From contig CANIZU010000013.1 in the NCBI GenBank assembly GCA_947472115.1, forward strand, positions 1 through 20,458: 20,458 nucleotides of DNA. Direction: 5' to 3'. Under the pieces are notes generated by a model. The model saw nothing but the letters and a program-made list of their open reading frames with translations, did no database searches and had not been told where the DNA came from. The first letter of the stretch is position 1. Each line of letters starts with the position of its first letter. The DNA comes from Flavobacteriales bacterium. Lineage in GTDB: Bacteria > Bacteroidota > Bacteroidia > NS11-12g > UBA955. Of the stretch, positions 14,925 through 20,458 are shown one piece after another. The position numbers and the translations under genes are program-made.

Positions 14925-16217
14925 TTATTTCTTCTTTTTTAGTCGATCCCCATCATTCAAGGTCTTGGCAATCGCCATACTTGGACCCGAAACCACCTCA
15001 TCGCCCACTTTCAGGCCCGAAATCACTTCGTAATAGTCCAAATCTTGAAGTCCCGTTTTTACCTCAACTGCCTTCGCTTTGCCGCCGTTGTATAAGAACA
15101 CCCAGGTTTGAACCCCTGAAGTTGGCGTCTTAGCCGCAGCATTCACCACACCACCCTTCGCCGAAGCATCAATGACAGGATTTCTTGTCGTTACCGCCGC
15201 AATAGGAACCGCAATCACTCCCGCTTTTGTATTCGTTTTCACATCCACGCTGGCCGTCATCCCCGGCAAAAAGGGAAACTCACCTTTCTTAATCAAATCG
15301 GGATAACTGCTAGGCGACAAACGAATTTTTACCACAAAATTGGTTACCTGGTCGCTCATATTTTGCGCTGAATTGAACACCGCTGAATTCGCAATTTCCG
15401 TCACCACGCCCTTAAAAACTCGATTGTCGTATGCATCCACCTTCACATCGGCACTGTCGCCACGATGAATCTTAACAATATCGTTCTCATTCACATTCAC
15501 CTGAACTTCCATCACATTCATATTGGAAATGCGCATAATCTCCGTACCAGCCATCTGAGCCGTACCAACCACCCTTTCACCCTTTTCAGATGTCAAATGC
15601 GTCACCGTACCCGAAGCCGGCGCATAAATACTGGTCCTCCCTAAATTTCTTCTACCCTCTTCCAATCTCGCCGCCACACTTTGAACATTGTAACGCGACC
15701 CCAATACCGATTTTCCTGCCGATTCAAAATCCGCCTTCGCAAATTCATACTGCGATTGTGCCGTTTCCCATTCTTGTTCTGATATCACTTTTTGCTCGTG
15801 CAAAGTCTTCTGCCTCTTAAATGTGAGACCCGCTTGGTCATAGGCCGCCTTGGCCTTGATCAACTGCGCTTCAGACCCCGCCAACGCTGCTTTCGTATTG
15901 TCGAGGTTGGCTTTCAACTGCGACATTGCCGTTTCATACAATTCAGGGTTGATGCGCAACAACAGTTGTCCTTTGGTGACACTATCGCCCTCATGAACCA
16001 TCATATCGATAATTTCCCCACTCACATCCGCACTGATTTTCACTTCGCTTTCAGGCTGAATTTTACCGGTCACACTCACAATTTCCGTGATTGTGCGATT
16101 CTCCACCTTTACCGATTCAACTTCTAAATCTTTTTTACCGCCTTTCATCACCATGGCAGCAACCACCAACACAACGAGTGAAATTATGGAAATCCAAAGA
16201 ATGCGTTTTTTCTTCAT
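14925..16217 (-). CDS. HlyD/MacA-like efflux adaptor (membrane fusion protein)
   Basis: A 430-residue periplasmic adaptor anchored by one N-terminal transmembrane helix (residues 5-24, ILWISIISLVVLVVAAMVM). After it come the first barrel/lipoyl half (VTGKIQPESEVKISADVSGEI and VHEGDSVTKGQLLLRI, about 48-92), a long alpha-helical hairpin of coiled-coil type (about 93-190), the second lipoyl half (IYAPASGTVTHLTSEKGERV), and the beta-barrel and membrane-proximal domains, ending Lys-rich. It links an inner-membrane pump to a TolC channel; the layout is closest to MacA-type adaptors of ABC exporters. It follows the TolC-like gene after one base. The expected MacB-like permease/ATPase is absent: the next gene downstream belongs to the B12 operon. 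Confidence 0.9.
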   Translation of the reverse strand: MKKKRILWISIISLVVLVVAAMVMKGGKKDLEVESVKVENRTITEIVSVTGKIQPESEVKISADVSGEIIDMMVHEGDSVTKGQLLLRINPELYETAMSQLKANLDNTKAALAGSEAQLIKAKAAYDQAGLTFKRQKTLHEQKVISEQEWETAQSQYEFAKADFESAGKSVLGSRYNVQSVAARLEEGRRNLGRTSIYAPASGTVTHLTSEKGERVVGTAQMAGTEIMRISNMNVMEVQVNVNENDIVKIHRGDSADVKVDAYDNRVFKGVVTEIANSAVFNSAQNMSDQVTNFVVKIRLSPSSYPDLIKKGEFPFLPGMTASVDVKTNTKAGVIAVPIAAVTTRNPVIDASAKGGVVNAAAKTPTSGVQTWVFLYNGGKAKAVEVKTGLQDLDYYEVISGLKVGDEVVSGPSMAIAKTLNDGDRLKKKK

Positions 16218-16218
16218 G

Positions 16219-17736
16219 TTATTTTTGGGTAGGATTTATTGATGTTTGATTTTGATTGGCAGATAGATAAAACTCGAGAACCAAGCGTCTAAAAGCACGC
16301 TCATACTTGGCAGAGATATAATTTTGCTGTGCCGCATTGCTCGTCGCCAATGCCATTTGATATTCAAAGTAAGAGGCCGCGCCCGCATCGTATCGCTGTT
16401 TGATATACTGCTCATTTTGCGACTGAAGATTTTTATTTTCTAGGTTAGATGCGTATCGTTTTTCTGCATTTTGATAATTATTGAATGCGGTCAGTACTTC
16501 ATTTTGCACATTTTGCTGAATTCTATCCATATTCAACTGCGCCCTTAATACAGCCAAATTTGCCGTTTTTACTTGATTCTGCCTTGTTAGTCCTGAATAA
16601 ATGGGAATATTCAAATTCACGCCCAATGATTTACCGAAGTTGTCGTGAACTTGATTCCCAAACCCTTTGGTTTTCATTGAATACGTATATTGTGGCGCTT
16701 CAACCAAATCATTGGTTCCTTGCACTCTGCCGATGGGCGTAAATCCAGTTACACTGACATTTTCGACCATTTTAGCGTTATCGGAATACACAGTATTTAG
16801 GTTCCCACCCACACTCAAGGTAGGCATCGTCGCGCCTTTGGCCGATTTCAATCCAAATTCAGCCGCCGCCACCCGAAACGCCGCTGCTTGATAATCTGGG
16901 CGTTTCCATAGGATCGAATCCACCAATTGACTGGCGGTATATCCAAAAGGTTCAGAAATGATTCCCATATCTTCTACCACCGGACTAAATGGCTTATGAA
17001 ACTCAACACGAATCAATTGTTTCAAATTCTGTAGAGCCGTTGCTTTGACATTCTCAGCGTTGGTAAGACTGGCGGCATCATTGGCTGCTTGTGCTTTGAG
17101 AGATAGCAAAGACCCTTGTGTACTTCCTCCAGCGTCGTATATTTTTTGACCCCGTTGCAATTGTATCTGACTGGACTGAACCACCTGAGCGGCAGCCAAA
17201 ACAGATTCATAAGCCTGTAAATATTGAACATACGCCGAAGAAACTTGCAGCGTAACCGTTAACTGCATCGCCTTTAAATCCATGCCCGAGGCCAGCCAAT
17301 TTTCTTTGGCTTGCTTATAATTGTTTTGATTTTGTAGTCCGCCAAAAAGGAGCAAAGACCCCTGCAATTGAAAGTTATTACTTCCAATGGTTGTCTGCAC
17401 AAACTGATTTGTAAAACGGTCGATACTTCTTCCCGATTGATAAAACTGACCGGCGGCGCCTGATAAATCTGGACCAAAATTTCGGATGGATTGCTCCAAG
17501 GTCATTTCGGACTGTGTTTGGGACAGCATCGACAGTTGGACATCAATGTTTTGGTTTAGGGCTTGTGCGATACAGGCCTCCAAAGTGTATTCACCGGTAT
17601 TCACAGACCTTTCCAAGGCCGAGTTAATGGCTGATGAATTGGACAAAACAACGACTTGAGATTTAAGCCCAGAGGTTGACAATGCCGCGGCAAACACGAC
17701 AAGGAAATACAATGTCGAGGAAATTCGATTCCACAT
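16219..17736 (-). CDS. TolC family outer-membrane efflux channel
   Basis: A 505-residue outer-membrane factor. The signal peptide is MWNRISSTLYFLVVFAAAL with cleavage near LKS-Q. It then shows the duplicated TolC pattern: YTLEACIAQALNQNIDVQLS in the first repeat (about 35-55), RPDYQAAAFRVAAAEFGLKSAKG (second repeat helix start, about 275-297), GVNLNIPIYSGLTRQNQVKTA (about 372-392) and the YDAGAASYFEYQMALA signature near 450. It forms the outer-membrane trimer that docks with the HlyD-like adaptor encoded next. The ATG at 17736 is preferred; an in-frame start 19 codons earlier would translate the intergenic hairpin and lacks signal-peptide character. A TATCTTTG box only six bases upstream suggests a nearly leaderless transcript. 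Confidence 0.9.
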   Translation of the reverse strand: MWNRISSTLYFLVVFAAALSTSGLKSQVVVLSNSSAINSALERSVNTGEYTLEACIAQALNQNIDVQLSMLSQTQSEMTLEQSIRNFGPDLSGAAGQFYQSGRSIDRFTNQFVQTTIGSNNFQLQGSLLLFGGLQNQNNYKQAKENWLASGMDLKAMQLTVTLQVSSAYVQYLQAYESVLAAAQVVQSSQIQLQRGQKIYDAGGSTQGSLLSLKAQAANDAASLTNAENVKATALQNLKQLIRVEFHKPFSPVVEDMGIISEPFGYTASQLVDSILWKRPDYQAAAFRVAAAEFGLKSAKGATMPTLSVGGNLNTVYSDNAKMVENVSVTGFTPIGRVQGTNDLVEAPQYTYSMKTKGFGNQVHDNFGKSLGVNLNIPIYSGLTRQNQVKTANLAVLRAQLNMDRIQQNVQNEVLTAFNNYQNAEKRYASNLENKNLQSQNEQYIKQRYDAGAASYFEYQMALATSNAAQQNYISAKYERAFRRLVLEFYLSANQNQTSINPTQK

Positions 17737-17741
17737 AAATA

Positions 17742-17749
17742 CAAAGATA
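17742..17749 (-). promoter_or_regulatory. Predicted -7 box for the TolC-HlyD unit
   Basis: On the minus strand TATCTTTG (17749-17742) matches TAnnTTTG. The TolC ATG begins five bases further on, so initiation 5-7 bases downstream of the box would give a leaderless or near-leaderless mRNA. The place where a -33 TTTG should be is occupied by the GC-rich hairpin at 17758-17780. Confidence 0.35.
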
Positions 17750-17757
17750 AGGAAAGA

Positions 17758-17780
17758 GAAGCGGCCCTGCGGGCCGCTTC
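17758..17780. repeat. Perfect 10-bp intergenic hairpin with GNA-type triloop, possible terminator
   Basis: Arms GAAGCGGCCC (17758-17767) and GGGCCGCTTC (17771-17780) enclose the loop TGC (GCA on the minus strand), closed by C-G. It lies between the DUF5723 stop and the TolC-like start. On the minus strand it is followed by TCTCTTTCCTTATCTTTG, so it could terminate the DUF5723 transcript. It has the same architecture as the five hairpins inside genes. Confidence 0.88.
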
Positions 17781-17817
17781 GACATACAATCATATCAAAA
17801 CGACAAATTAGAATCGA

Positions 17818-19305
17818 TTACATCTTTTCGCAATCCGGCTTCTTCTTGTCCAACCGGTCTATCTGATCCCGCATCATCTGGATAAACCTCGAGTTTTTTG
17901 TCCCTGCAAATCGATAGACGGTGAAGCCCATATAGATATCCGCATCCCTCATATTTCGGGTATACAACAAATTAAACACGCTATTGCTTCCAATATAAAA
18001 ACATCCCGCCCTAAAGGAAAGTCCCGCCCGCAAACTGCGATAATCGTATTCGAGCAACACAGGCATCGACACTTCCCATTTCTCTCTTTCATATCGTGGG
18101 GCAATCATCGCATAGCTCTGATAACGAGCGCTTTGTGTATACCTACCCAGCAAACTTTGCATCACCTGGGTTTGAATAAACACATATTTGCTATACTGAT
18201 AATCGATGCTCGCCACAAATCGGGTTGGCAAGCCAATAATCACGTCCTGTTTACCCGTGGTATAACCCGAAACCCCTTTAAAAACATTATTCAACGGCGC
18301 CAAAGAAACATCCCGCTGCGAGGCTGTTAAATCATTCTTGAAATTGGAAGCATCCCAACTTGTGGTCGTGGAATTTTCGATTGCCGTCACCGAAGCATCT
18401 CGATATCGAACAGAGCCAATATCCATTATACTCAAGCCAAATTTGTACTTGTACATTTTATGTCGCTTCAGATAATCCCCATTGCGCTTGTAATCGGCCA
18501 AATGAAACGCATAGCTCCAGCCCAAATCCAAGCCCGTGCCTCTTCCTTTACCTTGGTAAAAAGCATAACGAACGTTCGTCTTATCAAATTGTAGCTGAAA
18601 CGGATTCCCGCGATGCACCTGCATATTATCGTACTGAAAGTAACTACCGCCCAAACCCCAAATCTTCTTCACGGTGGCACCAAACATCATTTGCTGCTTC
18701 CACATCATCGGCATATTATAGGCGATATTGATACCGGAACTCACGTAAGCATTGGCAGAAACGGTGGTTCGATTCAAATTATAGTTGCCGTTTTTATCCA
18801 GAATGAAGTATTTGAAAGCCTTCCGATTGTTGCTCAAATCGGTAAGTAATGCATGCGCCATCGGCTCATCGAGTCCAGAAACATTGGCAAGCACAACGAC
18901 ATCATTTAGCAATCCGATCTGAATTTTCTTGTATTTCATCGTAAACGATGGCAAATAGGCGATGGCACCCACACCAGCAAATTTTCGCTTTCGATTTAAG
19001 TCTTCCACCAAGAACGACGAATCGAATCTGGGATTTCCGTTGATGGTTTGATACTGAACAGGGACTTTATTGAATGCCACACGATACGCAGAATACGGCA
19101 ACTTGAGATTTACATAATTGTTATTGACATTACCCCAGACCCCGACAATATTGACATGCCATTGGTAGGGCGTGTAGGCCGTAAGCGATGGATTGATTTT
19201 GGCAGCATGAACCCCAGCGTATTTCCCCACGGCGATGGGCGCAAAGTTTTGGGCTTTGATTCCCAAACACAAGCACATTGATATCAGCCAACAAAGTATT
19301 CGCAT
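17818..19305 (-). CDS. DUF5723 family outer-membrane beta-barrel protein
   Basis: A 495-residue exported protein of unknown function. Residues 1-19 are a signal peptide (MRILCWLISMCLCLGIKAQ, cleavage near KAQ-N). The opening of the mature protein (VGKYAGVHAAKINPS, then VNIVGVWGNVNNNYVNLKLP) fits the DUF5723 family of Bacteroidota. The rest alternates aromatic and polar residues in strands typical of a PorV/OmpP1-like barrel (e.g. VIIGLPTRFVASIDYQYSKY and the final IYMGFTVYRF). The C-terminus (IDRLDKKKPDCEKM) is charged. The ATG at 19305 is preferred to a TTG six codons upstream, which would overlap the promoter box. The gene is monocistronic by appearance: divergent from dnaE (112-base gap) and followed by a hairpin. 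A transport or T9SS-related role is possible but unproven. Confidence 0.78.
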   Translation of the reverse strand: MRILCWLISMCLCLGIKAQNFAPIAVGKYAGVHAAKINPSLTAYTPYQWHVNIVGVWGNVNNNYVNLKLPYSAYRVAFNKVPVQYQTINGNPRFDSSFLVEDLNRKRKFAGVGAIAYLPSFTMKYKKIQIGLLNDVVVLANVSGLDEPMAHALLTDLSNNRKAFKYFILDKNGNYNLNRTTVSANAYVSSGINIAYNMPMMWKQQMMFGATVKKIWGLGGSYFQYDNMQVHRGNPFQLQFDKTNVRYAFYQGKGRGTGLDLGWSYAFHLADYKRNGDYLKRHKMYKYKFGLSIMDIGSVRYRDASVTAIENSTTTSWDASNFKNDLTASQRDVSLAPLNNVFKGVSGYTTGKQDVIIGLPTRFVASIDYQYSKYVFIQTQVMQSLLGRYTQSARYQSYAMIAPRYEREKWEVSMPVLLEYDYRSLRAGLSFRAGCFYIGSNSVFNLLYTRNMRDADIYMGFTVYRFAGTKNSRFIQMMRDQIDRLDKKKPDCEKM

Positions 19306-19320
19306 CCGCTTTAGAACGCA

Positions 19321-19328
19321 CAAAGTTA
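19321..19328 (-). promoter_or_regulatory. Predicted -7 box for the DUF5723 gene
   Basis: On the minus strand TAACTTTG (19328-19321) matches TAnnTTTG and lies 15 bases before the ATG at 19305. No good -33 box is seen. For the divergent dnaE gene I see no convincing promoter in the A/T-rich 19340-19417 stretch. Confidence 0.4.
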
Positions 19329-19417
19329 CTCCGATGTTGCCTCGTTTGTTGCGAATAATTGATTATATTGATGGCATTTAATTGTCATTATTTTTATCAA
19401 ATTAATTTAATCACCCC

Positions 19418-20458
19418 ATGATTTTCCACTTCCACTCTCATTTCAGCATGCGTTACGGGTTGATTTCGCCGGAAGAGATCGTGCAACGCTGCGAATCCGA
19501 GGCCATTTCTATGGGGTTTCGTGTACCGGTATTATTGGCCGACATCAATACGGTAACGGGGGTGAGTAATTTTCTAAGGGCTGCCAGAGACACAAAACAC
19601 ATTATGCCTTTGGTGGGGGTCGACATTCGCAATGGGGATGAACCGCTATATATTCTAATAAGCACATCGCAGAGCAGCTTTGCCGAAATCAACGCATTTC
19701 TATCGGACCACCTGATGAACCACAAACTCTTTCCTACATATCCACCCACGTTTTTGTCGGTCAAGGTGGTTTACGCCTACAAAAAAGAAGGTTTGGGGAA
19801 TTCAAATCTCATGGGGAATTCGAGCATTGAAAATAGCAGCGATTCAGCATCGGAGACAACCCAAATGGGTTATAAACAGGCAATCGCAATCTACGCGGAG
19901 GTGCTACCTCAATTGCGGCTGGCGAAGAATCGGAATTTTTCGTTACCAATGATTGCTTGGCACACGGTGACATTTCGGGACGAGATTGATTTTGAGACGC
20001 ACAAATTATTGCGGTGCATTGATCACAATTGTTTGGTAACGAAGTTGCCCATTTCTGCCACGGCTGCGCCGTGGCAGAAATGGGCGCCCCTGCGGCAAAT
20101 TTTTTCAAAATTTGCCGCAACCCCTTCCCTCATCTCCCAGGCGCAGGCCTTCTGCGAAGGCTGCGCCTGGGACCTCCAATGGAATACCCCTCAAAATAAA
20201 AAAACCTTCTCCGGAAACCTCAACCAAGACTTCCGAATGCTGAGAGAACTTGCCACCCAAGGCCTCCACTATCGATACCCTAACTATACCTTCCAAACCA
20301 CACAACGACTGGAAAAGGAAATGCAAATGATCTACGAACTCGGATTTACCCCCTACTTCCTTATCAATTGGGACATCTGCAGATTCGCTAGAGAAAACAA
20401 CTACTTCTACGTCGGCCGTGGCTCAGGCGCAAACTCCGTGGTTGCCTACTGCCTTAGG
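19418..20458 (+). CDS. dnaE: DnaE-type DNA polymerase III alpha subunit, N-terminal part (cut by window edge)
   Basis: The first 347 codons of a C-family DNA polymerase; the frame is open to the window end. Residues 1-~200 are the PHP domain, opening with HFHSHFSMRYGLISPEE (4-20) and LADINTVTGVSNF (41-53), then VGVDIRNGDEPLYILI. Residues ~253-347 enter the polymerase palm/thumb: NKKTFSG, then TQGLHYRYPNY, LEKEMQMIYELGFTPYFLINWDI and the hallmark VGRGSGANSVVAYC (332-345). The RYG-LSPEE opening and gapped length resemble the second DnaE found in Bacteroidota, often paired with the ImuB-type mutagenesis genes, more than the main replicative DnaE. Residues 210-252, between the domains, are encoded by three consecutive hairpins and do not look like conserved family sequence. 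Codon bias changes from G-rich to C-rich after them. Confidence 0.88.
   Translation, partial: MIFHFHSHFSMRYGLISPEEIVQRCESEAISMGFRVPVLLADINTVTGVSNFLRAARDTKHIMPLVGVDIRNGDEPLYILISTSQSSFAEINAFLSDHLMNHKLFPTYPPTFLSVKVVYAYKKEGLGNSNLMGNSSIENSSDSASETTQMGYKQAIAIYAEVLPQLRLAKNRNFSLPMIAWHTVTFRDEIDFETHKLLRCIDHNCLVTKLPISATAAPWQKWAPLRQIFSKFAATPSLISQAQAFCEGCAWDLQWNTPQNKKTFSGNLNQDFRMLRELATQGLHYRYPNYTFQTTQRLEKEMQMIYELGFTPYFLINWDICRFARENNYFYVGRGSGANSVVAYCLR
20047..20085. repeat. Perfect 18-bp hairpin with GNA-type triloop inside dnaE
   Basis: Arms GCCCATTTCTGCCACGGC (20047-20064) and GCCGTGGCAGAAATGGGC (20068-20085) are exact reverse complements around the loop TGC (GCA on the minus strand), closed by C-G. At 39 bases it equals 13 codons, and it keeps the dnaE frame (PISATAAPWQKWA). 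Confidence 0.95.
20091..20119. repeat. Perfect 13-bp hairpin with GNA-type triloop inside dnaE
   Basis: Arms TGCGGCAAATTTT (20091-20103) and AAAATTTGCCGCA (20107-20119) enclose the loop TTC (GAA on the minus strand). This is the only member of the set closed by T-A instead of C-G. It starts five bases after the previous hairpin and encodes LRQIFSKFAA in frame. Confidence 0.93.
20135..20172. repeat. Near-perfect 17-bp hairpin with GNA-type triloop inside dnaE
   Basis: Arms TCCCAGGCGCAGGCCTTC (20135-20152) and GAAGGCTGCGCCTGGGA (20156-20172) enclose the loop TGC (GCA on the minus strand), closed by C-G. The right arm lacks one C, leaving a single-base bulge. The lost base may have been needed to keep frame (SQAQAFCEGCAWD). 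Confidence 0.92.

Noticed and set aside
17737..17793. Longer TolC-like start that would translate the 17758-17780 hairpin
   Set aside because: The ATG at 17736 begins a normal signal peptide; the longer form puts a Gly/Arg/Cys-rich stretch in front of it and precedes the promoter box.
10897..20172. Hairpins read as REP/BIME, Rickettsia-type palindromic elements or IS ends
   Set aside because: Arm sequences are unrelated between hairpins, no transposase or RAYT gene is near, and no target duplications are seen. Only loop and geometry are shared.
10897..20172. Hairpins read as a CRISPR-like array or integron attC sites
   Set aside because: There is no regular repeat-spacer spacing, no cas or integrase gene, and no attC core sites; the stems are simple with 3-base loops.

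Overview
The window looks like chromosomal DNA of a free-living Bacteroidota bacterium (Flavobacteriales or Sphingobacteriales/Chitinophagales grade; I cannot go finer). The evidence is two proteins with C-terminal type IX secretion (T9SS) sorting domains, DUF4465 and DUF5723 family proteins, a large LptF/G-type permease, several TAnnTTTG-type -7 promoter elements, and tight minus-strand operons without clear Shine-Dalgarno sites. No phage, IS element, tRNA, rRNA or CRISPR array is visible.

Layout. 1-3338 (minus): the start of a membrane fatty-acid desaturase, cut by the window edge, and a 922-residue secreted beta-propeller protein with a T9SS tail. 3388-4233 (plus): a VanY-like D,D-carboxypeptidase. 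4270-7015 (minus): a compact operon fbaB - accD - gcvH - vanZ-like. 7064-7498 (plus): a GNAT acetyltransferase whose promoter abuts the fbaB promoter. 7542-10453 (minus): an LptF/G-type permease and a GT4 glycosyltransferase overlapping by 4 nt, probably an envelope-lipid unit. 10585-14898 (minus): a vitamin B12 uptake operon, made of a cobalamin riboswitch, a BtuB-like TonB-dependent receptor, a T9SS-sorted DUF4465 protein and a BtuG-like beta-propeller lipoprotein. Its genes are chained by 4-nt ATGA overlaps. 14925-17736 (minus): TolC-like outer-membrane channel and HlyD/MacA-like adaptor without an inner-membrane pump in view. 17818-19305 (minus): DUF5723 outer-membrane protein. 19418-20458 (plus): N-terminal third of a DnaE-type DNA polymerase, cut by the window edge.

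The most unusual signal is a set of six long, perfect or near-perfect hairpins at 10897-10919, 10924-10956, 17758-17780, 20047-20085, 20091-20119 and 20135-20172. Their arms (10-18 bp) are unrelated in sequence, yet every loop is exactly three bases of the form TNC on the plus strand. On the minus strand these are GNA triloops, five of the six closed by a C-G pair, which is the known extra-stable DNA mini-hairpin C(GNA)G. Five lie in frame inside two conserved genes (the BtuG-like gene and dnaE) and one is intergenic. At all three loci the local GC skew changes sign from G-rich to C-rich across the hairpins. I know of no described element that fits this combination; it may mark a fold-back replication or template-switch process, or a new class of palindromic element.

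How the genes work together: the B12 genes form a riboswitch-controlled outer-membrane uptake system. The fbaB-accD-gcvH-vanZ unit is housekeeping carbon, lipid and one-carbon metabolism. Most other genes act at the envelope (TolC/HlyD, LptF, glycosyltransferase, VanY, DUF5723).
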